From Imperialibacter sp. EC-SDR9 (GTDB taxonomy: Bacteria > Bacteroidota > Bacteroidia > Cytophagales > Cyclobacteriaceae): a DNA stretch of 64,000 nucleotides. The notes beneath the pieces were generated by a model. That model saw nothing but the letters and a program-made list of their open reading frames with translations, made no database searches and was not told the origin of the DNA. Numbering within the stretch: position 1 is the stretch's first letter; each line of letters begins with the position of its first letter. The stretch covers positions 124,001 through 188,000 of the forward strand of contig NZ_LR701578.1 of NCBI RefSeq assembly GCF_902498805.1, given 5' to 3'. The translations under genes and the position numbers were made by a program. This document shows positions 1 through 7,815 of this stretch, piece after piece.

Positions 1-2
1 CC

Positions 3-1724
3 GAGTACATGATCACCGTTGCCGGAGTCGTGGACTGTAGTAGCAACCAAATGGAGGTAGCTGAAATGACAGTAGGTGTTGGCAGGCCTCCCAGTTTTGG
101 AGAACTCATCATCTCCGAAGTCATGCCTGATCCCGACCCAACACAGGGCTTGCCGGAAGCTGAGTACATCGAAATCGTCAACGTCACTGATGAGTGGATC
201 AGCTATAACGGGGTGAGTTTGATCGTCGGGAACAAGCAAGCTAACTTTCCTAACGGTGCCGTTGCCCCAAATGCCTGGCTCATTCTTTCAAGCGCAGGTA
301 ACCTGGCTCTTCTTAAAGAATATGGTTCTGTGCTCGCTATTACTTCCATGCCCTCGCTGAAAAACGATGGCGACGAGATTTCCCTTTTACTAGGAGATCA
401 CCTGCTTCATAGTATGCAATATGATGACGGCCTCTTTACTGAAAGCAGCAAAAAGGATGGCGGCTGGTCGCTGGAGATCATCGATGTAAACCTTCCTTGC
501 GCTGGCGAAGAAAACTGGAGTGCCTCGGTCAGCGAAAAGGGGGGAACGCCTGGTCAAACCAATTCGGTGAACAATACCCTCGGCGATGGCACTCCCGCAA
601 GTCTGATGGAAGTTATCCCAACCTCCGACTCTACGCTGCTTGCACGGCTTAGCGAGCAGGTCATCATCGATGCAGATAAATTGCAGATCAGCATTACGCC
701 TTCGCTCGGAAATCTCACTGTTCAGGCGGACTTCCTTACCAACAGTTTTACTATTCAGCATCAGGAAAGTATCCGCCCAGGCACGTTCTATACTGTCTCT
801 CTTTCGGGCCTGGTTGACTGCCGGGGAAACATCAGCACAACAGAGCAATTGTCCGCCAGCTTCATCCTTCCCTCACCCTCTGACAGCCTGGATGTGGTAA
901 TCAACGAAATCTTGTTCAACCCCAGAAGCGGTGGCGTCGATTTTGTGGAGCTGTACAACAGGTCTGATAAATACCTCGACATCAAAGGCTGGGAAGTTGG
1001 CAACATCACAACGGCTACGGGAGAACCCAATGATTTCAATACCATTACCACATCAAATCACCTGCTGGCGCCTGGTGATTTTCTGGTGCTAACGGAATCG
1101 CCCACGATCCTGAAGGCAGATTACCCCTCGGGTAAAGAGGAAACGTTTTTCGAGGCGGACTTACCCACTTACCCCAACACGGAAGGCGGAGTGATCATCC
1201 GAAATGCCGATGGCCGGGTACTCGACTGGTTCAATTACGATGAAGATCTCCACTCACCTTTTCTTGAGGATGTCAAAGGAGTGGCTTTGGAAAGGGTATC
1301 AGTTGAGCACGAAACCAACAGCCCGGAGAACTGGGAGTCAGGCGTATCGACGACAGGCTTTGCAACCCCAGGTTACAACAATGCCAACCAAAGGGCCGGG
1401 CAACCCGCTACCGGAAAAGTATCCGCCGAACCGCAGGCCTTTGTCCCCGGCGATGGTCTGAACGGGTTCACTGAAATCACCTTCGACAGTTCCCTGGCCA
1501 ACACCCGTATTGACGTCTATATCTACGACATGGCAGGCAGAAAAATCAAAACACTTACGCAGGGCCAGACCGTTGCAGATGGCAGCTTCTTCCGCTGGGA
1601 TGGCTCCACCGACATGGGTGAAATGGCAAGAGTGGGTGTTTACATCATACAGGTGGAGTACTTCAACTCCTCTGGCCAGAAGGATGTGGTGCGCACCACC
1701 GTAGCAGTGGGTGCCAGGTTTTAA
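3..1724 (+). CDS. Lamin-tail domain surface protein, C-terminal part (5' truncated by window edge)
   Basis: The frame is open from the first complete codon at base 3, and the first residues (a YMITVAGVVDC-like segment) resemble the end of an Ig-like module seen again further in (YTVSLSGLVDC), so the real start lies upstream. Visible modules are a lamin-tail domain (about residues 30-185), an SbsA-type Ig-like domain (about 190-290), a second lamin-tail domain (about 295-460) and a C-terminal FlgD-like Ig domain (about 480-571). These domains are typical of large secreted or cell-surface proteins of Bacteroidota; the last domain resembles those used in outer-membrane export or anchoring. No enzymatic motif is seen. 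The repeated Ig plus lamin-tail unit suggests the full protein is much longer. The domain assignment is fairly secure; function is unknown. Confidence 0.8.
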   Translation, partial: EYMITVAGVVDCSSNQMEVAEMTVGVGRPPSFGELIISEVMPDPDPTQGLPEAEYIEIVNVTDEWISYNGVSLIVGNKQANFPNGAVAPNAWLILSSAGNLALLKEYGSVLAITSMPSLKNDGDEISLLLGDHLLHSMQYDDGLFTESSKKDGGWSLEIIDVNLPCAGEENWSASVSEKGGTPGQTNSVNNTLGDGTPASLMEVIPTSDSTLLARLSEQVIIDADKLQISITPSLGNLTVQADFLTNSFTIQHQESIRPGTFYTVSLSGLVDCRGNISTTEQLSASFILPSPSDSLDVVINEILFNPRSGGVDFVELYNRSDKYLDIKGWEVGNITTATGEPNDFNTITTSNHLLAPGDFLVLTESPTILKADYPSGKEETFFEADLPTYPNTEGGVIIRNADGRVLDWFNYDEDLHSPFLEDVKGVALERVSVEHETNSPENWESGVSTTGFATPGYNNANQRAGQPATGKVSAEPQAFVPGDGLNGFTEITFDSSLANTRIDVYIYDMAGRKIKTLTQGQTVADGSFFRWDGSTDMGEMARVGVYIIQVEYFNSSGQKDVVRTTVAVGARF

Positions 1725-1774
1725 ACGGCTCACCTTCCGCCATGAAGACATTACCGGGAACGACAAAGTGTTTG

Positions 1775-1794
1775 TGGGTGTGTCTTCACACCCA
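1775..1794. terminator. Possible hairpin between convergent genes
   Basis: An 8-bp perfect stem (TGGGTGTG / CACACCCA) with a 4-nt loop lies between the stop of the lamin-tail gene and the stop of the convergent secreted protein gene. There is no T-run on either side, so intrinsic termination is only a guess from its position. Confidence 0.3.
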
Positions 1795-1799
1795 GCCTC

Positions 1800-2273
1800 T
1801 CAATCGATCAGCTTCAGCACCCTTTTAGCCTTGTAGTCCTCGTCCCTCACTGGCTCCACAATTATTACGTCGCCGGGCTTGGCACCTGAAAGCACCTTAG
1901 AAATGGACACCTCATACACGGGGTTCTGAAAGAACCCATTGTAAATGATAATGTCCTCTCTTCTCAGATAAGCCCTGAATGGAATGCGTTCCTGCTCAGG
2001 GCTTCCCGGCTTTCCCCTCACAAGCGACATTAGCCCCCAACTTTTCGTATCAAGCAACGCCACATCAAACGGCACGCCGTTAAGCAGCAGGCAGTCCACA
2101 TGGATATTGGTATGCCTGCCCACCTCATTGCGCACAAACTCATTGTCCTGTATGATCTGATCCCGCCTTTCTTTTAGCTGTTCTTTCGATAGCAACAATA
2201 GTGGGTTGACCGCCTGCGCCTGCACGGCTCCGACCTTCATCATCAAAAGGACACCTAGAAGTAATTTCAGCAT
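1800..2273 (-). CDS. Small secreted protein of unknown function
   Basis: This 157-residue protein starts with a clear signal peptide (MLKLLLGVLLMMKVGAVQAQA), so it is exported. The mature part has a basic, helical stretch (about residues 28-50), then a mixed alpha/beta region ending in KRVLKLID. I recognise no family. The gene is divergent from the membrane-anchored winged-helix regulator starting at 2402, and the shared 128-bp intergenic region holds four phased repeats (see regulatory entry), so it may be a target of that regulator. That link is inference from position only. Confidence 0.7.
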   Translation of the reverse strand: MLKLLLGVLLMMKVGAVQAQAVNPLLLLSKEQLKERRDQIIQDNEFVRNEVGRHTNIHVDCLLLNGVPFDVALLDTKSWGLMSLVRGKPGSPEQERIPFRAYLRREDIIIYNGFFQNPVYEVSISKVLSGAKPGDVIIVEPVRDEDYKAKRVLKLID

Positions 2274-2325
2274 CTTGTTGTCTGTTTGTTTGCCCCAAAC
2301 CTAGGCATCACCCTGTCCGTCAATA

Positions 2326-2397
2326 GTAAAACAAATGTAAAAAGAGTGTAAACAGTTGTAAAAGCTAAACATAGCTCCCTGCAAAGCAGTACCTTTA
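2326..2397 (+). promoter_or_regulatory. Four phased GTAAA repeats and a -7-like box upstream of the winged-helix regulator
   Basis: GTAAA begins at 2326, 2337, 2348 and 2358 (spacing 11, 11, 10), followed by TACCTTTA at 2390-2397, one base off the Bacteroidota -7 consensus TAnnTTTG, and the ATG at 2402. Direct repeats at helical spacing are the usual site form for OmpR-family winged-helix proteins, and the downstream gene encodes one. No TTG is found at the -33 position. Confidence 0.45.
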
Positions 2398-2401
2398 GGT
2401 T

Positions 2402-3268
2402 ATGAAGACCATCTTGGCAGGGACATGTTTGGCAATTGGCCTCCTGGCTACAGTTCTCCTTCTTACCGGCAGTGATTCGCCACCCTTGGCTGGCGAAAAG
2501 ACGGAAATAGCCATGCGCAACGTAGGCTATAGAGTGCTATTGGCGGCGGGAGATTCATCATCAAGAGTACTTCCGGTAACAAAAGTTGATAATAACATCT
2601 ACTTGATCCGGTTCGAAAACCCTCTGACATTCACCACCGACACACTGGTAAAGGTCATCCACGAGGCACTTGCTCCCGGCATTAATTCCAAAATTATACC
2701 CAGCGCCTATGTGGTGAACGTGATGGAGTGTACTGGTAATTTGGTTGTGTACAGTTACCAAAAGGCCGGTACGGAGGAGAATACCCTGGTGCCTTGTAAA
2801 GGCAGAGACCAACCGGTGGGTTGCTATGCGATCAAAATTACCTTTGAACGATCCATTCTACTTGCTGGTGGGAAATGGAAGCTGGGCGGCCTGGCCCTTA
2901 CCTGCCTCCTTCTGGCGGGGTTTATTTACCTAAGAAAATCCCCCACTGCACACAATGAGCAAAAGCAACCAGTCACACTTTCGATTGGGCAGTTTGCCTT
3001 TGACCTGCACAACGGAATGCTGAAGCACAAAGACGAGATCATCGACCTTACGGCAAAAGAAGCAAAGATTCTGACACTCTTCGCCAAACAGCCCAACATG
3101 GTGCTGGAGAGGGATAAACTCATGAAAGAGGTTTGGGAAGATGAGGGCGTTATCGTCGGACGCAGCCTCGACATGTTTGTGTCTAAACTTCGCAAAAAAC
3201 TGCAAGCCGATCCCAACGTGAAAATTACGAATGTGCATGGGAAGGGGTATAAGCTGGAGGTAAGTTGA
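2402..3268 (+). CDS. Membrane-anchored winged-helix transcriptional regulator (ToxR-like layout)
   Basis: The 288-residue protein has an N-terminal hydrophobic segment (about residues 4-22), a region of about 130 residues that should be periplasmic, a second membrane segment (about 156-177) and a cytoplasmic OmpR/PhoB-type winged-helix DNA-binding domain (about 192-287; LTAKEAKILTLFAKQPN, then VGRSLDMFVSKLRKKL and a C-terminal GKGYKL wing). There is no receiver domain. Known families with this domain are one-component membrane regulators, so it likely senses an envelope signal and binds DNA directly. This type with the DNA-binding domain at the C terminus is the reverse of ToxR itself. It lies divergent to a small secreted protein, and its own promoter region has four phased repeats, suggesting autoregulation. 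Confidence 0.85.
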   Translation: MKTILAGTCLAIGLLATVLLLTGSDSPPLAGEKTEIAMRNVGYRVLLAAGDSSSRVLPVTKVDNNIYLIRFENPLTFTTDTLVKVIHEALAPGINSKIIPSAYVVNVMECTGNLVVYSYQKAGTEENTLVPCKGRDQPVGCYAIKITFERSILLAGGKWKLGGLALTCLLLAGFIYLRKSPTAHNEQKQPVTLSIGQFAFDLHNGMLKHKDEIIDLTAKEAKILTLFAKQPNMVLERDKLMKEVWEDEGVIVGRSLDMFVSKLRKKLQADPNVKITNVHGKGYKLEVS

Positions 3269-3353
3269 GCATCCGCCGACCCATCATGGTGTGCCCTTGA
3301 AATAGAAATTTCCTTTGCTCTTACCAAAGCACTACTCGATTCTGTGCTACGAC

Positions 3354-3385
3354 AAAAAGGAAGCCTTCCGTTTTGGAAGGCCTCC
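3354..3385 (-). terminator. Intrinsic terminator of the large T9SS cargo gene
   Basis: An 11-bp stem with one wobble pair (3359-3369 with 3375-3385, 5-nt loop) is followed on the minus strand by five T residues. It lies 65 bp past the stop of the gene ending at 3450. Confidence 0.65.
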
Positions 3386-3449
3386 TCAAAGTTCCCGTGT
3401 TTGTTGTTGCGATGGATTAAGACTTAGGACAACGACAATAGATCCAGTC

Positions 3450-6400
3450 TTAGTTTTTGAATAGCCTCTTGACCACAATTGCACCTTCTATTTCGGTCAC
3501 TAAAAAATAGATGCCCGCCGGACTATCAAGTAAATTAACTGTCACAGATTTTGCCTCGTGGTGTTCTACTAGTGTTGGGAATTCCTGCCCCGCTGCATTG
3601 ACCACTTTAAAAGTAAAGTCGCTCAGCTTTACCCCTTGCGACGTGATAGTCACTATACCTTTGGTTGGATTCGGGTAGATACTAATTCTGCCGTCATAAA
3701 AATCTTCGACTCCAGTTTCAGTCTCCTCGACATCAATCAGGTTTATTGTAATGGTAGCCGACGCCGACAATTCGCCATCACTTACCTCCACCACCAGCTC
3801 GAAAACAGGGGTAGTTTCGAAGTCAAGTGCTGCTGAAGACTTGACAATGAGGTCGTGGTTTGAGTTTAATTCAAAAGCATCGCCCACATTTCCCGAGCTA
3901 ATCGAGTAAGTGAGCGGGTCATCGTCTGGATCAGAAGCAGCGATAGTTCCCAAACCAATCCCTTCTGGCGAATTTTCTGAGACCGAAAAACTTTGGTTTG
4001 AAATCAATGGAGGCAAGTTTTCGGGCTCTACAACCTCATTCACATCGTTGAGATTGACTGTGACGATGGCAGTAGCCGTACCGCCTTGTCCATCACTGAC
4101 TTCCATTGTCAGACTAAATGATGGCGTGACTTCAAAGTCAAGTGCTAGTGTGTTATTAACGGTTAAGCGAGAAATAAATGGCGCCAGCTTGGATACCGTA
4201 AAGGCATCATTGGTATTGCCGTCCAAAATGGCGAAAGTCAATTCACCATCACCTGTCGTGGCAACAAGGTTTCCGACAGTCGTCCCTTCTGGGGCATTTT
4301 CATCAATAGTAAATGTCTGATCGCCGATTGCAGGGCCCAGGTCATTTAGATTAACTGTGACGATGGCACTTGATGTTCCTCCCCTGCCATCGCTAACCTC
4401 GACGGTCAAATTAAACACCGGATTAGTTTCGTAATCAAGTGCTGTCGAGTTATGCGCATAAAGGCTATTGACACCATTCAGAGTAAAGGCATCTCCCGTA
4501 TTTCCAGCAGTAATTGAATACGTTAATACATCGTCATCTGGATCGGAGGCTGCAATAAGCCCGATAACCTCACTGTTGCTTCTGTTTTCATCAATGGTAA
4601 AAGACTGAGCCTCAATAACCGGTACTCCGTTACTTTTTGTTGTTACTGACGCTGGATCGGAGGAGGCTGAACCGTATTCTGTTGTCACTGTAACGGCGAA
4701 AGCATATTCGGCATCGGGTGAAAGGCCACCAACAGTAAGCGTTCCTGTGTCGGCGTTGAAGTTTCCTCCGTTTTCGTTTTTAATATTTACGCCCCCAAGG
4801 CTGCGGAAGACGGTGTAAGTCATGTCGCAACCCCCACAATTATCTTCCGGCTTTACAAAATTTACCCTCACCGATTTAGAAGTAATATTGTCGTACGTCG
4901 GGCTTGCAGGTTTGGCAGGAGGACCAAACTCGTCCTTGGTAGTGAAACGCCAAACGCTGGTGCTGCTGATGCCCGCATAGGGAGCACCTTCAAGGTCTTC
5001 AAACGCAGTATTGTCGATTAAAACATAAAGCAAAGTACTAAAAGGCAAATTAGCTCCGGGCTGCAATGTCGCCGCAGCACCGCTAATGGTGACCTTGTCT
5101 GAGGTTACATCAATCGTTTCCACCACTGACCCATCGACTCCCGATTTGATATAGATATTACCGGTTCCCTTCTGAATGCTCTCATTAAATGTTAAAACCA
5201 GGGCTGACTCAACTTCTACTGCTACGGCGTTGTTGGCTGGTGAAAATGACACAACTGTTGGTGCAATATTGTTTGTTGTTACCTGACTTGCTTCAATTGA
5301 AAAATCGGATGATCCAACGGAATTTACTGCCTTTACCCGGTAAAAGTATTCCTGATTGTCGGTGAGGCTCGTAGCCGTATGGGTCAGACCATTACCATTA
5401 AATACTTCCGAAAATGCTCCTCCAACCCCTTGCTTTTGCTCAAGCACATAGCTGGTGATAGCACTGCCATTATCAGCAGGTGCCGCCCAGTTGACCACGA
5501 TCGAAGTTGAAGTAATGGCTCCGAAGGTTGGAGCCACCGGTTTGCTCGGTGGCCCGGCCAAAGTGGTTGCACTAGCTTCTGAAGAATAGGACGAACTTCC
5601 AATAGCATTTGTGGCTTTGACACGGTAAAAATACTCTTGATTGGAAGCAAGGCCGGTGGATGCAAAAGTCAGCGCATCTCCGGTAAATGTTGCTGCAAAG
5701 TCTCCGCCACTTCCCAATTTCTGCTCAAGCACATAACTTGTGATGGCGCTGCCGTTGTCGTTGGGTGCAGCCCAATTAACTACAATGGAGCTATTCCTAA
5801 TGGTGCCAAAAGTAGGAGCTGCCGGCGCATCCGGGACACTGCTTGGAGTAAATGTGACCCCATCGCCCCATACCCCACTACCATTGGTGCCTACAAATAG
5901 GGTTGATGCTTTTACAATTAGAGGGCCTGTCGATAAATTATTGAGACCTGTATTGTAGGATGTAAAATTGTCTCCCAAATCGTCCGACACATAAACGCCA
6001 TTGTCTTCAACAGAAAAATACAATTCATCCAAACTTAGAATGGCATGGCCAAGGACAGCCCCAGTCAGTCCTGTTCCAGCTGCAGTCCACGAATCTCCCT
6101 TGTTTGAGGATTTGTAAAAGCCCTCAGCCGTAGATGCATAGATACTGCTACCAAGGACATATAGATAGGTGGCAGTATTAAAGCCACTTGTATTAGCAAT
6201 TCCGTTATCGGCAGCTACCCATGTGTCTCCATCGTCAGAAGATTTGGAAATAATATCACCAAAGAAGTTTCCCGTATATATGTTGGTCAAATCGGATGTC
6301 AATGTTAAAGGAATCCCATTGATCTCATTACCAGTCGTGCCATTTGCGCTACTCCAGGTGACACCGTTGTCAGTGGACTTACTCACTCCGCCCAGTAGCT

Positions 6401-7676
6401 CCAAAGCAAAATATGTATCACCAAGGCCAACAATATTTACAACAGGCAAGCCATTCAATCCGGTATTTACTGCCGTCCAGGAAGCTCCTTCGTTGGTGCT
6501 TTTGTAAATGCCATTCCCGGTACCCGCCAGAATAAACGATACTTCGCTGTACAGAGTGAAAATCGTGAGTCCCAGTCCAGCCAACCCATTATTCTTAGCT
6601 GTCCACGAGCTTCCATTGTCGCTGCTTACAAAAAAACCTCCTCCATTGGTAGACGCATACAAGTCTTCACCGCTGCTTTTGAAGTCAGTAATCTTATGAG
6701 CATTGATGCCAGAATTTATTTCCACCCAACTCACCCCGGCATCCGTGCTTCGGAAAATTCCGCCAGTGGTACCAATCATTGACACGTCTGCAGCATAAAA
6801 ACTTGTGACATTTATATTGCTGGGAATGGCTTCAAAAGCTTGTACCCAGGTGGAGCCCTCAAAGGCAAAAAGCAAGAGGCCGTCGGTTGTTCCGGCATAA
6901 ACTCCATTGGGGCCCGGAAATACACGGTAAAAACCCTCCGGCGACAAGCCACCAACAGCATTCCAGGTGGCGCCAGCGTCGTCGCTGAAAAACGAGCCAC
7001 CCTGGAAGTCGGTAACTACCAGCTCATCAGGGAAGCCAAAGGCGACGGAAGAAAAATCCTGAGAGGGTGCACCCGTTACATTGACAGTACCCCACGTCGC
7101 ACCTCCATCTGCGGTCATATATAGACCTTCATCGGATGCGGCTGCGAGTAGATCAGGGTCTGATCCATCCCGTGAAAAGGAATTAATCTCTGAACTACTG
7201 GCTATGCCAGTCCCCAAAGCTGACCATGATGATCCATCGGCTGAGGTAGAGATACCTCCGGTATAACCAACCCAAAATTCACTTCCAATTGCTGCCACAC
7301 TTAGCAATTCTATGTCTGCTAAGCCAGTATTTGCAAAGGCCCAGGTATCACCACTGTCCGCCGATCTGTACACTCCGTTCTCGGTGGCTACTACAATGGT
7401 TGTTCCCAGGGTGGCGATTCCAGTCGCTTCTTCACCTAATATGTCATCACCTACTAGTATCCAGTTGTCGCCACTGTCTGCAGTCTTATAAACTCCGCCG
7501 TATCGGGTAAGGGAAATCCAGATTTCCGTTGAAATCGGTTTAATGTCAACAATATCACCACCCTCTGGTCCTGGCGATTGTGCCCACTGCGAAAATGCCG
7601 ATTCATTGAAAAAAATGATTGCAGCAGCTAGCGCTATTAGGGTGGAGCTTTTTGACGCTTTCATAATTTTTATCAT
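3450..7676 (-). CDS. Giant secreted beta-propeller/fibronectin III/cadherin protein with T9SS sorting tail
   Basis: 1408 residues. A signal peptide (residues 1-29, ending in ESAFSQ) is followed by about 570 residues of BNR/sortilin-type propeller repeats with a recurring S-x-D-x-G-x-x-W motif, two nearly identical Fn3 domains (about 615-705 and 707-795, both with VVNWAAP and SYVLEQK), an SbsA-like Ig domain (about 800-910), a third Fn3 (about 915-1010), three cadherin-like repeats (about 1019, 1115 and 1218 onward, each with a DEN or SEN motif) and a type A T9SS sorting domain (about 1322-1408, with ISIYPNPTKG). The protein should cross the inner membrane by Sec, be exported by the type IX system and sit on the cell surface or be released. 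Likely a role in adhesion or in binding polymers; no catalytic site is visible. An alternative ATG at 7664 would also give a good signal peptide. Confidence 0.9.
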   Translation of the reverse strand: MIKIMKASKSSTLIALAAAIIFFNESAFSQWAQSPGPEGGDIVDIKPISTEIWISLTRYGGVYKTADSGDNWILVGDDILGEEATGIATLGTTIVVATENGVYRSADSGDTWAFANTGLADIELLSVAAIGSEFWVGYTGGISTSADGSSWSALGTGIASSSEINSFSRDGSDPDLLAAASDEGLYMTADGGATWGTVNVTGAPSQDFSSVAFGFPDELVVTDFQGGSFFSDDAGATWNAVGGLSPEGFYRVFPGPNGVYAGTTDGLLLFAFEGSTWVQAFEAIPSNINVTSFYAADVSMIGTTGGIFRSTDAGVSWVEINSGINAHKITDFKSSGEDLYASTNGGGFFVSSDNGSSWTAKNNGLAGLGLTIFTLYSEVSFILAGTGNGIYKSTNEGASWTAVNTGLNGLPVVNIVGLGDTYFALELLGGVSKSTDNGVTWSSANGTTGNEINGIPLTLTSDLTNIYTGNFFGDIISKSSDDGDTWVAADNGIANTSGFNTATYLYVLGSSIYASTAEGFYKSSNKGDSWTAAGTGLTGAVLGHAILSLDELYFSVEDNGVYVSDDLGDNFTSYNTGLNNLSTGPLIVKASTLFVGTNGSGVWGDGVTFTPSSVPDAPAAPTFGTIRNSSIVVNWAAPNDNGSAITSYVLEQKLGSGGDFAATFTGDALTFASTGLASNQEYFYRVKATNAIGSSSYSSEASATTLAGPPSKPVAPTFGAITSTSIVVNWAAPADNGSAITSYVLEQKQGVGGAFSEVFNGNGLTHTATSLTDNQEYFYRVKAVNSVGSSDFSIEASQVTTNNIAPTVVSFSPANNAVAVEVESALVLTFNESIQKGTGNIYIKSGVDGSVVETIDVTSDKVTISGAAATLQPGANLPFSTLLYVLIDNTAFEDLEGAPYAGISSTSVWRFTTKDEFGPPAKPASPTYDNITSKSVRVNFVKPEDNCGGCDMTYTVFRSLGGVNIKNENGGNFNADTGTLTVGGLSPDAEYAFAVTVTTEYGSASSDPASVTTKSNGVPVIEAQSFTIDENRSNSEVIGLIAASDPDDDVLTYSITAGNTGDAFTLNGVNSLYAHNSTALDYETNPVFNLTVEVSDGRGGTSSAIVTVNLNDLGPAIGDQTFTIDENAPEGTTVGNLVATTGDGELTFAILDGNTNDAFTVSKLAPFISRLTVNNTLALDFEVTPSFSLTMEVSDGQGGTATAIVTVNLNDVNEVVEPENLPPLISNQSFSVSENSPEGIGLGTIAASDPDDDPLTYSISSGNVGDAFELNSNHDLIVKSSAALDFETTPVFELVVEVSDGELSASATITINLIDVEETETGVEDFYDGRISIYPNPTKGIVTITSQGVKLSDFTFKVVNAAGQEFPTLVEHHEAKSVTVNLLDSPAGIYFLVTEIEGAIVVKRLFKN

Positions 7677-7762
7677 TTGATAAAGCTTTAAATCAGAAAC
7701 ATAGCTAAATTAAACTCATTGATCCTAAGGGAATTAGCATCCCCTTTAAATCAAAATCAAAC

Positions 7763-7770
7763 TATTTTTG
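7763..7770 (+). promoter_or_regulatory. Possible -7 promoter element of the TPR kinase gene
   Basis: TATTTTTG is an exact match to TAnnTTTG, 45 bp before the ATG at 7816. No TTG is found at the expected -33 distance, so this is only half of a promoter signature. Confidence 0.3.
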
Positions 7771-7815
7771 CGAGACAGGGGAAACCTTTTCCGAGCAGGC
7801 TGATTTCTCTTCCGA

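Noticed and set aside
3700-4650. Repeated DNA-level similarity that could suggest a tandem repeat array.
   Set aside because: It is explained by three cadherin-like protein domains; the spacing (about 290-300 bp) equals the domain length.
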